NCBI RefSeq assembly: GCF_029893635.1
Contig: NZ_JARXYR010000002.1
Coordinates: 2,951,001-3,015,000, forward strand
DNA length: 64,000 nt
Source of the DNA: Variovorax sp. TBS-050B
GTDB taxonomy: Bacteria > Pseudomonadota > Gammaproteobacteria > Burkholderiales > Burkholderiaceae_C
Reading direction: 5' to 3'
The first letter of the stretch is position 1; the number at the start of each line of letters is the position of its first letter. Positions 45,750 to 55,636 of this stretch are shown here, piece after piece. The notes beneath the pieces are model-generated. The model searched no databases and was not told the origin of the DNA. It was given only the letters and a program-made list of their open reading frames with translations. Both the position numbers and the translations under genes were made by a program.

Positions 45750-48359
45750 TCAATTCACCTTCACCTGAAACAGCACGGATCCCGTCGCCCCGGGCGCGAG
45801 CGGGCCGGTGAAGGTCCATTCGATCGCGCCCGTCATGCCCGCGGCCTGTGCGGTTGCGCAGGCCACCGCGGCCGCGGGTGGCGGATTCGCCGGCGTGGTC
45901 TTCATGCAGTTGCTCAATGTGGCCGGCGTGGTGCCGGCGGTGGCGCTCACGAAGGTGGTGTAGCTCGGCGTGCTGTCGCTGATGGTCATGCTGCGCACGG
46001 GGGTCTCGGCGTTGTTGGCGTAGGTGATGCGGTACTCGAGCGTCTCGCCGGGGCGCGCCTGGTTGGTGATGGCGAAGGCGGTGCCCTGCGTCAGGTTGCG
46101 GACCTCTTTTTTCAGGGCCATGGCCACGGACGACACGGTGGTGAGGTCGTCGAGCGTGAAGCTGACGGCCAATGCGGGGTTGGCGTTGGCGTGATCGAAG
46201 TCGGCGCGGACCGTCACCCTGTTGGTCGCGCCTTCGGGGGCGCCGAGGGGAATGAACTGCTGCACGATCACGCACACGTTGCCGTTGGCGGTGACTGCCG
46301 TGCCCGGTCCCGCGGGCGGGTACAACTGCGCCGCGCCGGCCTGCAGGGTGCCCGTGCAGCCCGGGTCGGCAAGGATCCTCGCGCTCCATCCGCCGACGGC
46401 AGGGGTCGCCGTCTCGCCGGCGATGCTGAAGCGCACCGTTCCGGCCGTGCCCGCGGTGAAGGTGTGGGGATAGGTGACGGTGTTGCCCGGCACGCCGGTC
46501 TTGATGCCGCTGGCCGCGAAGCGGCTGGTGGCGACGTCGCCGAAGTCGAGCGCGTTGTGGCCCGTGCCGTTCCACTGGAAGGCGATGCGGTCGGGCGTGC
46601 CGCTGCGCGTGTAGGTGTAGCTGCTGCCGCCGGCGCTGACGGCGCTGCCGGAGGGCAGCGCGGTGCCGCTGACCGAAGCGCCGGTCGAGATGCGGTCGAA
46701 GGGGTTCGTCTCCTCCACGCAGAGCGCCGCACCGGTGGCCGTGCCCGTGGGCACCGCGAGGCTGTAGCGACCGGCTGCATCGGTGACGGTGCGTGCGAGC
46801 ACGGTGGACCCGCAGTTCGTCAGCCGAATGCCCACGCCCGCCAGCGGCCCTTCGCCGCCATTGGGGATGCCGTCGTTGGCAGTCCCGCTGCCCGCGCCGT
46901 TGTCGAGGAACACCCGGCCGTTCACCCGCCGCGCGGATGGCGTGTTGGTGATCGTGCAGCGCAGCTTGGCACCGACCACCGGGGTGATCGCACGGCCCTG
47001 GGCCGGGTTGAAGGCTTCGTTCGTGGGCAGGCTGCCGGCCGGCGTGAGGGCGTTGGCATCGGTGCAGCTGAGCTTCGCGTCGTAGTCGGCGAGCTGGGTG
47101 CCGGAGGTTCCGGTCTCCGTCAAGGTGTAGGTCGTACCGGCGACCGCGTTGAAGTCGCCGGTGGTGCCGGTCCCGGCGGTCACTGTCGAGCCGCTGCCGC
47201 TGGTGGTGGCCTTCGCGGTCGAACTCACAATCGTGCCGCTGGCGCCGCCGGTGCGGATGGCGACGGTGAAGTTGTCGCCCGTGCGCACGCGCGTGCCGCC
47301 GAGGGCCTTGCTGAGCGCGAGGGTCGGCGCCTTGTCGTCGTTCTTGATGGTGCAGACCGCGGTGTCGCCATGGACCAGGCTGATGCTGTTGCCCGAGACC
47401 GGGGCGCCGCCATTGAGCACGCAGGCGTAGGTGCCGGCGGTGTAGCCGGCCAGCGCAGTCTCGCCGAGCGTGTACGTGCCCGGGAGGACGGAGGCGTTGG
47501 TGATCGCGGGGTCGTTCGTCTTGCCGCTGATCGTGGTGCTGCCGCGGGTCGCGCTGAGCGTGAAGTCCGCGGCCGTGGCGGTGCCGCCGTTGTCGTTGAT
47601 CACCTGCTTCTTGAGCGTCAGCCTCGGCTTGTCGGGCAGGCTCCAGATCAGTTCGAGGCCGTCGTTGGATGCGTTCAGATTGCCCACGCCGGTCACCGCG
47701 AAGCTCAGTTGGGTGATGCCGGTGCCGTTGAAGCGGATCGAGCCGCAGCCCATCCCCGTCGAATCGCTGGCGTCCGTGCAATTTTGAACGGCGCCGCTGA
47801 TGGTGCTGTCGACGTCGCTGCGCTGGAAGTAGCTTCCGGTGACCTCCAGCTTTCCGTTGTCGCTGAGCTTCGTCAGCGTCACGCTCGCGCTCTGCTGGAC
47901 CGAACTGTTCAGGGTCCAGCGCGCACTCTTGATCCGGTTGCCTTGCTCCACGCCGATGCGGCTGACGTGCAGAACGGGGTTGTTGACGGGCTGGCTGAAG
48001 GACACGGTGACCGTGGTCGTCGTCAGGGGATTGAACAGTCCCGTCAGTCCCTGGCCGCCGCTGACCGTGCCGCTGTAGGGATTGGTCCACCAAGTCGAGC
48101 TGGTGGCGAAGGCGGTGTTGGAATAGTTCTGCCCGGTGGCGAGCGGCCCTTCGTGCGTGACGGTGAAGTCGCCCGCCGTGGCGGTGGCGGTGTCGGTGTT
48201 GTCGTCGATGGTCCAGGTGCCGGTCACGGCGGCCCGTGCGGTCTGGGGCGCGCAGAGTGCCAGCAGCAGCGCGCCGGCCACGGCCGATGCCGCGGCCATG
48301 CCGCGCCAGGCGTTCTTTGCGAAGCGCCCGATGCGGTGCGTCGTCGCCGCTGTGCTCAT
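45750..48359 (-). CDS. Secreted SpaA/SdrD/DUF11-type surface protein (last gene of the DUF11 operon)
   Basis: An 869-residue exported protein. Signal peptide at residues 1-43, ending near PQTARA. An N-terminal beta-sandwich (VTGTWTIDDNTDTATATAGD) is followed by prealbumin-like repeats (PRLTLKKQVINDNGG, APTLALSKALGGTRVRTGD), an SdrD-B-like domain (NGRVFLDNGAGSG, GPLAGVGIRL) and a terminal DUF11 domain (ARPGETLEYRITYANN). There is no barrel and no sorting motif. Its start overlaps the stop of the giant barrel protein gene by four bases, so the two are coupled, and the protein may be displayed with its neighbour. No enzymatic motif is seen. Confidence 0.85.
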   Translation of the reverse strand: MSTAATTHRIGRFAKNAWRGMAAASAVAGALLLALCAPQTARAAVTGTWTIDDNTDTATATAGDFTVTHEGPLATGQNYSNTAFATSSTWWTNPYSGTVSGGQGLTGLFNPLTTTTVTVSFSQPVNNPVLHVSRIGVEQGNRIKSARWTLNSSVQQSASVTLTKLSDNGKLEVTGSYFQRSDVDSTISGAVQNCTDASDSTGMGCGSIRFNGTGITQLSFAVTGVGNLNASNDGLELIWSLPDKPRLTLKKQVINDNGGTATAADFTLSATRGSTTISGKTNDPAITNASVLPGTYTLGETALAGYTAGTYACVLNGGAPVSGNSISLVHGDTAVCTIKNDDKAPTLALSKALGGTRVRTGDNFTVAIRTGGASGTIVSSTAKATTSGSGSTVTAGTGTTGDFNAVAGTTYTLTETGTSGTQLADYDAKLSCTDANALTPAGSLPTNEAFNPAQGRAITPVVGAKLRCTITNTPSARRVNGRVFLDNGAGSGTANDGIPNGGEGPLAGVGIRLTNCGSTVLARTVTDAAGRYSLAVPTGTATGAALCVEETNPFDRISTGASVSGTALPSGSAVSAGGSSYTYTRSGTPDRIAFQWNGTGHNALDFGDVATSRFAASGIKTGVPGNTVTYPHTFTAGTAGTVRFSIAGETATPAVGGWSARILADPGCTGTLQAGAAQLYPPAGPGTAVTANGNVCVIVQQFIPLGAPEGATNRVTVRADFDHANANPALAVSFTLDDLTTVSSVAMALKKEVRNLTQGTAFAITNQARPGETLEYRITYANNAETPVRSMTISDSTPSYTTFVSATAGTTPATLSNCMKTTPANPPPAAAVACATAQAAGMTGAIEWTFTGPLAPGATGSVLFQVKVN

Positions 48360-51300
48360 GGCGCCTCCGCGGTGGGCGCAAAGCCCAGGTTCGTTTCATC
48401 GAACTTGAAGCGGAGGCGGATGAATGCGCCCTTGCTCGTGTATTCGTTGGCCGTCAGGTCGCGGTCGTGCAGGCCGACGAAGTTGTAGCCCACGGAGAGC
48501 CAGGTGTTCCTGTAGAGCTGATAGCCCACCTCGATGCCGAAGCTCTTCTGCAGCCCGCCGCCCTTGCCGAACAGCATGCCGGCCTGCACGGACATGTCCC
48601 AGTCGCGGTCGATGTCGTGCGTGTAGCGTCCCTGCAGCAGGTGCGCCCAGTACCGGCTGGCCAACGTGCCGTCGCCGAAGCGGCTGATCTTGCCCGCATA
48701 GCGCCCCATCACCGCGCGCCCCGGCTGCGGGTTGTAGTGCAGGTGCGCCGAGACGATGTCGGCGCTGGTCTTGCCGGGCAGGTCGGCGCCGTTGTGCGCG
48801 CCGAACACGCTGCCGCCCTGCAGCGCACCCGCCGCGTTGCCGGCGCCCACGACCTTTTCGGAGCGGCGCTCATAGCGCGCTAGCGCGTTCCAGGTGTCGT
48901 CGTCCACCGGGCGGTAGGCCACGCCCACCTGATGGCGCTGCAGGTGGCGCTCGTTGCCGGCGTTCTGGCCCTGGCCTTCGCTCGAACTCGCGATGCTGCG
49001 CGCGAGCAGGCTCCACGACGGGCTGAGCTTGTACGCAAAGCCCGCGGCGAACAGGCGCGTGTTCGCATCCTCGCCGCGCCGCGCTTCGAGCACGCCGCTG
49101 GTCTTCACGCGATCGGTGAAGTACTCGATGCCGCTGGTCAGGGCCGTGGATTCGCCCAGCCCGCCGGCATAGCCGGTGCCGGTGTTGACGCTGTTGCTGT
49201 AGCCGCTGAGATCGCGGGTGTGTTCGACGCCGCCCGTCACGCGAAGCCGTTCCGTGAGCTTCACGGTGTTGCGCACGCCGATCGCGGCCTGCACGCCGCG
49301 GCCGTCCGCGCCATCGCTGAGGCGGTACTCGTTGTAGGCGCGGCCGCCCTCCATGTAGGCGCTCTCGAGGCCGACGATGCCCACGTTGTTGCGCCTGCCG
49401 TCGTCGAGCGCATACGGGCCGTACAGCGAGGAGATCAGCTCGTAGCGCCCGTAGGCGCGGGTCTTGTCGGTGATGGCGTAGTTGCCGCCGATCGCCAGCA
49501 CCCGGCGATCGCCGTCGGCCACGTCCTGCTCGCCTTCGACGAAGACCTGCGCATTCGGCACGCCGGGCATCTGCGTCGAGAAGCGCGCGCGCACGGTGGT
49601 CTGGCTTCGGGGGTCGACGCTGCCCGCCGCGGCATCCGCGCCGAGCGCCGTGACGCTGTTGGCGCCGATGCTGCTGCCCAAGCGTCCGTCGTAGGTGGAG
49701 ATCTGGCCGTAGTCGAAGCCGGGGTTCGAGCCGGTCAAGTTGCCGCCCCGGCCGTGGCGCACGCCCACTTCGACGGCGCTGGTCTCGCCGAGCTTCTTCT
49801 GCGCGCTCACGCTCGCGCCGCGGCGCTCGTCGGCCTGCGCGGCATCCTTGCCGTAGAGCGCTTCCGCACGCACGCTCAAGCCGGGGTCGAGCTTGTATTC
49901 GGCACGGGCGGCGGCCTCGGTGCGGCCCGCCGCAAAGCTCGCACCGGGGTTGTCGAAGCCGTCGTCCGTCCGCGTCGCGAGCGCCACGGCCGCGAGCTTG
50001 TCGTCCTGGTAGCGTGCCTCCAGGCGTGCGCCCTTGCCCTTGCCCTTCTCGTCCGATTCGGTCGCGACCACCTCGGCCGCCACGGTGGTGTTCTCGCCCA
50101 GGCGCGCAAGCCCGGTGAGCGCCCGGAGCTGGCGCTTGTTGCGCGGGTTCTCGTCGGTGCCGACCACCACGCCGAGCTGCAGCGCCTCGCCGACCTTCGC
50201 CTGCACGTCGACGCCGGCCACGGCGAACTTCGGTCCGCCGGCGTCGACCTCGTAGGTCACGCGGATCGATTGCGGATTGAGGTTCGCATCGGCCGAGGCG
50301 ATGGCGTGCGTGAACAGAAGGCGCCGCGTGAGCGGTTCGAGCGTGTAGTCGACGAAGCGGGTCATCGCCGTGCGCTGCAGCACGATGCCGGGCTGGTTGC
50401 GGTCGCGCACCACGATCTCGAGCTGCTCGCTGTTCTCGACGAATTCGCCCGTGGCCCCGCTCAGGTAGTAGGGCCCCGAGGTGCCCAGCGCGCGGAACTC
50501 CTCGGTCTGCTGCGTCTGCGCCGTGCGCGAGGCATAGGTGGTCGCGCGCACGCGGTCACTCTCGTACACGTGCTTGAGCCCGGTCAGCGAACGGTTGCTC
50601 TGGCTGAGGTTGCGCACCTCGCTGCTGCTGGCGGTGGAGAAGTCGCCGTACAGCAGGTAGGAGCGGTTCTTGTCGATGCGCACGAAGAGCTTCTGCGTGC
50701 TCTGGGCGTCGAAGCCCTTGACCGAGGAGTCGCCGTAGATCGGATAGAACTCGTCGGGGCGGATGTCCCGGAACAGCCGTTCCTTCTGCGACTTGTCGGA
50801 GTCGAAGGCGGCGGTCAGCAGGTACTCGCCCTTGACCGTGCCCTTGAGGAAGAAGGCCGCGCGGCCGCCGGCACGCCGGCCGTCGCTGCTGCCGTCGCCC
50901 TGCAGGCTGCGCAATTCCGACTCGAAGGCCGCGCCGGCCGGCGCCGCGCCGATGGGCACCTTGCCGCGCCGCGTGAAGTCGAGCACGCCTTCGACGATGC
51001 CCAGGCCGATCATCGGGCGCTGTTCCGGCAGCAGGGTGAGCCGCGCTTCGTTGACGACGTCCCCGGCCGCGATGCGGATGCGCGCATCGCCCGCCTCGCC
51101 AGGCGGCAGCAGCTGGAATTCCGCACTGCCTCCCTCCATGAAGACCTGGGTGCCGGGCTCCGTGGCGTTCAGGTCTTCGCTGAGCCAGCGGCCGCGGTCG
51201 GACTGCAGCGTGAGCTGCGTGCGCGCGGTGACGGGCACGCCGGCGGCGTCGACCAGCCGCACCGTCACGGGCACGGGGGTGCGCAGGTCGGCCTGCGCGG

Positions 51301-54300
51301 CAGCGGGCAGTCCGATCTCGATCGCGCCCAGCCGGTCGGGCGCCACGACGGCGATCTCGACCGCCTCGCCGCGCACGTTGCCGAAGGCGTCGACCGCCTC
51401 GAGCCGCAGCAGGTTGCGGCCGGGCCGAAGTGGCACGCCGATGAACTCCCAGGCGGCGATCTTCCGGGAGACCAGCCGCGTCTTCTTGCCCACGCGGCGC
51501 CCGTCGATTGCCGTGCCGTTGACGGCGAGGCGGAAGCTCGCGTCGGCGTCGCCCTTGACGCGCACGTTGATCGATCGGCCCGGCGCCGTCTCGCCGTCCT
51601 TCGGTTCGATGAAGGCGAGCGCATTGTTTTCGAGCTGCGGCAGCAGGGCTTCGAGTTCGACCGGAGGCGCCGCGGGGCGGGGTGGCGGTGCGCTGGCCGC
51701 CCCGGCGACCGGCGTCCTCGGCGCAGCGAACAGGCTGCCCGCGGGCGCCGCGGTGGCGAGCGGCGCGTCAGACCGGTTGCCGATGGTGCCGCCCAGCGTA
51801 CCGGCGGCGCCGTTCACGTAGCTGCTGGTGTCGGCGCGTGGGGCGGGCAGCGCGATCAGCGGCGCGGCGGCGTTCTGCACCGTGCCCGCGCTGCCGCTCG
51901 CGAGCGCCTGGCCGGCGGCAGGCAGGCTGCGCAGGTCCCCGGGCGGCGCCACTTTCCCCTGGGGGTCCAGGCGCAGGCGGACCTGCGCGTCGGCTTCGGC
52001 GTCGGGGCGCGCCGCCATGGCGGTGCGCCGCGCGGCGACCTCGGCGAGCACGGCCTTGTCGCCGCAGTTGCCGATCACGAAGTTCGCCTTGTGAAACTCG
52101 CCCTTCTTCAGGTCGAGGAAACGGCTCTCGGGGGTACCGGCGTTGCGGTTGTCGAGCACTTCGAGCCGGGCGCCGCGCGGCAGGGTGGTCTGGTCGAGGC
52201 GCAGCACGTGCGTCACGGGCTTGAGGCCGTAGAGGCTCCACTTGCCCTCGACGTCGGTGACCACGTGGGTGCCGTCTTCCATGTAGAGGCGCACGCCCGG
52301 CACGCCGATCTCGTCGACGCCCTGCTGCCGGCCGTCGCGCCTGCAGTCCATGTAGACCTTGCCGAAGGCGTAGGCCTCGTCCGAGAACACGCCGCCGGTC
52401 ACGCGCACGGTCCACTGCGCGAGGTTCGACTGCGCGCGCCCGGCGCTGGCGCGCGCGCGGTTGACCGCGCTGCCGTTCGTGGGCGCACCCACGCCGATGC
52501 GCACGCGGTAGCGCACCATGGCCGACTCGCCGGGTCCGAGCGCGAGCGTCGGGAAACCGAAGCCGAGCGCCGGCCCCGCACCGCCCGTCGGATCGGCCGC
52601 GGGCGCGCCGTTCAGCCTCGCGCTGCCGGCCACGTAGGCGAAGCCCGGCGGCAGCGCGTCGTCGAAGCGCACGCCGGCGAGGCGAACACCGGTGCGGTTG
52701 GTGAGCGTCAGCGCGTAGTCGAGAAAGTCGCCGAACTCCACCTGCCGCTTGCTGCCGTCCTTGCGCAGCACCAGCCCGGTCAGGTCGGCCGGGTCGAGCG
52801 GGATGTGGTTGTGCGTGACCTCGCAGGCCTGCCCGTCGGATCGGATGCCCACGACCAGGCGCAGGTGGTAGGTGGTGGGCTGGTCCGCCTGCGGCGCCGC
52901 GCTGTGCGGCACGACCGGCCCGCAGCGCTCGAAGACGGAGGGCTGCGGCGGGATCAGCAGCGAGGGCGACAGATAGCCGCTGCCTGCGGGCGGCGCGACT
53001 TCGAGCGAATAGATGCACAGCCCGGGCGCCGCGGGCGGCGACAGCAGGATGAATTCATAGCGGCCCTCGGCGTTGGTCGCCATGGAGGCGCTGCCGTCCG
53101 CATGGTAGGTGTAGGTGCCCGAGTCGCCCCTGTAGAGCTCGGCGGCGAGGACCGGCGTGACCGGGCCGCTTTCGCACGACAGGCGCCGGAAGGTCACGGT
53201 GGCGCCCGGCACCGGCAGGCGCGTGCGCGCGTCGTAGACCACGCCTTCCGGGTCCAGCAGCAGCGACTCCACCGTGGCGTGGTCGGCGGCCGCGGGCTCT
53301 TCCAGCCGGCCTTCCCACACGCTGTCGTCGTAGGAGGCGGCCCAGACCTTGTTCACGAGCCTGATCTGCTGGCCGACGAATTCGGGCTTGACGGTGACGC
53401 GCACGGTGAACGTGAGCGTCTCGGTCTCGCCGGACGCCAGCGGCCGGGTGCCGTCGACCAGGCTCAGCCGGTGCTCGGCCTGGAGGTGGTAGGAATTGCC
53501 GTTGTCCTCATAGGCCGAGGTGTCGCAGGGCGAGCGGCCGGTGAAGTCTTCGGCCGCGGTCAGGAGTCCGTTGACGGCCGTCGGCCGGGTGGTGATTTCC
53601 CAGCTCGCGATCCTGCCGTCGCTCCGGTCCATTTCGAAGGTGCAGTTCAGGTTGTTGAACACATGCACCGTCGGCGCCCGCACGGTGCCGTAGTTGGTCA
53701 CCGAGATCGTGTAGTCGAGGTCGTAGACGCCTTCGGCGATGCGCCGCGAGCTCACGCGTTCTTCCGCCCGCAGGTACGGCACCGGCGCCCACACGGGGGT
53801 CGGCCCGGTGTCGTTGGTGGGGTCGCCGTCGCCGTTGAGGTCGGGGTTGCTGCTGTAGATCGAGACGTCGCTGGCGACGACCGGCCCGCCGGGCGCCTGT
53901 GCGGCCGAGACGCGGACGGTGTTGTCGAGTGCCAGCGGGCGCTCGGTGAAATTGATGCGCGCATCGAACGCGAGCACCAGCTGCTCGCCCGGCGGCAGAA
54001 CCGCACCTTCGGCGAGCAGTTGCGACGCGGCGGCCGTGCCGTTGAAGGCGGGATTCACGGCGGCCACCACGCCGCCCGCCGGCAAGGACCGTGGCCGCGT
54101 GATCGTGATCGTGCCGGGCAGGATGGTGTACTGGAACGGCCCGGGCACGGCGTTGCGCGTGTACGAACCGAACTCGAACTCGCCCGCGCCCTCCATGACG
54201 TCGGTGGCCCCGACGTCGTAGAGCGTGGTCGGCCCGTAGTTCTGGATGTACACCGTGAAGCGGAAATTGGCCGTGCCGTCGGGAATGTTGTCGGCGTTCC

Positions 54301-55486
54301 GGTTGGCGCGCGGCAGCGAGGCCGACTTCGACACGCCGATCAGCGCACGCGTGCCGGGCACGAGCACCGTGTTCGACGGCTCGGTGACGTCGACCGCGCC
54401 GTCGTGGTAGTGGGTGTGCGCGGTGTTGCGGATCTCTGCGCGCGCGCCGGCGAGCTCCTGCACCGCGAAGCTCATCGCCACCGAGGCATTGCGTGCCACC
54501 GGCCGGGTGAACCCGATCGCCACCTCGATGGCCGACGCATCCTCGGCCGTGCGGTAGCTGAAGGGCGGATCGTTCGGCAACCGGAAGAGTCGGATCGCGT
54601 CGGGCGTGGTGGTGCTCAGCGTGCCGGAAATGTATTGCGTGCCCGTGGGAATCGGATCGCGCACGAGCACCAGCGCCATCGGCGCGCCGTTCACGCGCAG
54701 CGGGGTGGCCGAAGGCGCCACGGTGTCGCTCGGGCGGGCGTCCTGCGCGCCGATGTTGCTCCCCGAGATGGTGAAGTCCACCCGCCGCTGGCCCGAGGCC
54801 GGTCCTGGCGGGAAGCTCGCGGATTTGCGCAGCCGCAGCGCCGCCGTGCGGCTCACCGTCACGGTGTCGCGGTTGGTGGCGCTCACCCCCTGCCTGGCCG
54901 TGGTCGCCGTCAGTGCGACGCAGGCCGATCCCGTGGCGACGTTGCCGACGGTGCCCTGCACCAGCAGCGCGGCCGCTTCCTGCGGCTGCAGCGTGATCGC
55001 GCCGGGCGCACCGAGGGCGACCGCGCTTTCGTCCCCGTCGACCACGCCGTTGCCGTTGACGTCGCGCACCAGGCGCAGCGCGCCCAGGTCCATCGTGTCG
55101 GCCGCGCAGCCGGCGCCGTCGTTGGCCAGCGTGAAGCTGTAGCTCGACACGGTGTTGCCGGTGTTGACGAGCAGATGGCTCAGCGCGAGGGTGCTGTTCG
55201 GCGGCCGCGAGACCGCCTGGTCCTGCGTGAGCGACAGCGCCTCCACGGGCAGCACCGTGGCATCGACGGGGTTGGAGTAGACCGTCTCGGGCTGCTGCGT
55301 GTTGCCGGGGGGAACGTAGGTGGCCCGCGCCACGTTGCGGATCACCGCGCCTTCGCGCGGCGCGGCGGCCGCGGCACCTGGCGCGTGGCCGAGCAGGCAA
55401 GCCAGCGCGAGGCTCGCGGCGCGCGCGGCCAGCCATCCGCGTCTTGCGCGGGCAGGGGTGCGTGGAGTCCTCGACGTGGGCAGCAT
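48356..55486 (-). CDS. Giant DUF11/SdrD-type protein with C-terminal outer-membrane beta-barrel
   Basis: A 2,376-residue envelope protein. Signal peptide in the first 42 residues (LACLLGHAPGAAAA). DUF11 beta-sandwich repeats follow to about 700 (YTISVTNYGTVRAPTVHV). Then come a carboxypeptidase-like/SdrD domain near 770-830, another DUF11 near 912-1015 (GLVLRKDGSKRQVEFGDF), a second SdrD-like domain near 1035-1110, an Ala/Pro-rich linker, Ig-like domains near 1305-1500, and from about 1550 to the end alternating amphipathic strands ending FIRLRFKF. That last part looks like an outer-membrane barrel. I infer an anchored surface fibre or adhesin. It is the third gene of the operon. Confidence 0.87.
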   Translation of the reverse strand: MLPTSRTPRTPARARRGWLAARAASLALACLLGHAPGAAAAAPREGAVIRNVARATYVPPGNTQQPETVYSNPVDATVLPVEALSLTQDQAVSRPPNSTLALSHLLVNTGNTVSSYSFTLANDGAGCAADTMDLGALRLVRDVNGNGVVDGDESAVALGAPGAITLQPQEAAALLVQGTVGNVATGSACVALTATTARQGVSATNRDTVTVSRTAALRLRKSASFPPGPASGQRRVDFTISGSNIGAQDARPSDTVAPSATPLRVNGAPMALVLVRDPIPTGTQYISGTLSTTTPDAIRLFRLPNDPPFSYRTAEDASAIEVAIGFTRPVARNASVAMSFAVQELAGARAEIRNTAHTHYHDGAVDVTEPSNTVLVPGTRALIGVSKSASLPRANRNADNIPDGTANFRFTVYIQNYGPTTLYDVGATDVMEGAGEFEFGSYTRNAVPGPFQYTILPGTITITRPRSLPAGGVVAAVNPAFNGTAAASQLLAEGAVLPPGEQLVLAFDARINFTERPLALDNTVRVSAAQAPGGPVVASDVSIYSSNPDLNGDGDPTNDTGPTPVWAPVPYLRAEERVSSRRIAEGVYDLDYTISVTNYGTVRAPTVHVFNNLNCTFEMDRSDGRIASWEITTRPTAVNGLLTAAEDFTGRSPCDTSAYEDNGNSYHLQAEHRLSLVDGTRPLASGETETLTFTVRVTVKPEFVGQQIRLVNKVWAASYDDSVWEGRLEEPAAADHATVESLLLDPEGVVYDARTRLPVPGATVTFRRLSCESGPVTPVLAAELYRGDSGTYTYHADGSASMATNAEGRYEFILLSPPAAPGLCIYSLEVAPPAGSGYLSPSLLIPPQPSVFERCGPVVPHSAAPQADQPTTYHLRLVVGIRSDGQACEVTHNHIPLDPADLTGLVLRKDGSKRQVEFGDFLDYALTLTNRTGVRLAGVRFDDALPPGFAYVAGSARLNGAPAADPTGGAGPALGFGFPTLALGPGESAMVRYRVRIGVGAPTNGSAVNRARASAGRAQSNLAQWTVRVTGGVFSDEAYAFGKVYMDCRRDGRQQGVDEIGVPGVRLYMEDGTHVVTDVEGKWSLYGLKPVTHVLRLDQTTLPRGARLEVLDNRNAGTPESRFLDLKKGEFHKANFVIGNCGDKAVLAEVAARRTAMAARPDAEADAQVRLRLDPQGKVAPPGDLRSLPAAGQALASGSAGTVQNAAAPLIALPAPRADTSSYVNGAAGTLGGTIGNRSDAPLATAAPAGSLFAAPRTPVAGAASAPPPRPAAPPVELEALLPQLENNALAFIEPKDGETAPGRSINVRVKGDADASFRLAVNGTAIDGRRVGKKTRLVSRKIAAWEFIGVPLRPGRNLLRLEAVDAFGNVRGEAVEIAVVAPDRLGAIEIGLPAAAQADLRTPVPVTVRLVDAAGVPVTARTQLTLQSDRGRWLSEDLNATEPGTQVFMEGGSAEFQLLPPGEAGDARIRIAAGDVVNEARLTLLPEQRPMIGLGIVEGVLDFTRRGKVPIGAAPAGAAFESELRSLQGDGSSDGRRAGGRAAFFLKGTVKGEYLLTAAFDSDKSQKERLFRDIRPDEFYPIYGDSSVKGFDAQSTQKLFVRIDKNRSYLLYGDFSTASSSEVRNLSQSNRSLTGLKHVYESDRVRATTYASRTAQTQQTEEFRALGTSGPYYLSGATGEFVENSEQLEIVVRDRNQPGIVLQRTAMTRFVDYTLEPLTRRLLFTHAIASADANLNPQSIRVTYEVDAGGPKFAVAGVDVQAKVGEALQLGVVVGTDENPRNKRQLRALTGLARLGENTTVAAEVVATESDEKGKGKGARLEARYQDDKLAAVALATRTDDGFDNPGASFAAGRTEAAARAEYKLDPGLSVRAEALYGKDAAQADERRGASVSAQKKLGETSAVEVGVRHGRGGNLTGSNPGFDYGQISTYDGRLGSSIGANSVTALGADAAAGSVDPRSQTTVRARFSTQMPGVPNAQVFVEGEQDVADGDRRVLAIGGNYAITDKTRAYGRYELISSLYGPYALDDGRRNNVGIVGLESAYMEGGRAYNEYRLSDGADGRGVQAAIGVRNTVKLTERLRVTGGVEHTRDLSGYSNSVNTGTGYAGGLGESTALTSGIEYFTDRVKTSGVLEARRGEDANTRLFAAGFAYKLSPSWSLLARSIASSSEGQGQNAGNERHLQRHQVGVAYRPVDDDTWNALARYERRSEKVVGAGNAAGALQGGSVFGAHNGADLPGKTSADIVSAHLHYNPQPGRAVMGRYAGKISRFGDGTLASRYWAHLLQGRYTHDIDRDWDMSVQAGMLFGKGGGLQKSFGIEVGYQLYRNTWLSVGYNFVGLHDRDLTANEYTSKGAFIRLRFKFDETNLGFAPTAEAP

Positions 55487-55608
55487 GGGTCGAAGGGGGC
55501 GTGATCCTCGATGGCGAGCCGATCGAAAGAAAAATGGCTGCGTCGGCGAAGGCGCTGCTTTCTGGCGCGCGCGTGCTTCGCGGACGCGAAAGGGCAGGTG
55601 CTGCAGTT

Positions 55609-55624
55609 CGGTCGCCGGCGACCG
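55609..55624. repeat. Perfect 16-bp palindrome in the 150-bp spacer between two DUF11 genes
   Basis: CGGTCGCCGGCGACCG lies 12 bases beyond the stop of the 971-residue DUF11 gene on the minus strand. It may form a hairpin that tunes expression of the giant downstream gene. No T-run follows. Confidence 0.4.
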
Positions 55625-55636
55625 GTGACGCCCCGG

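Noticed and set aside
48932..55504. Very long plus-strand open frame opposite the giant DUF11 gene
   Set aside because: It is antisense to a clear signal-peptide and beta-repeat protein. The long openness is a GC-rich codon-position artefact.
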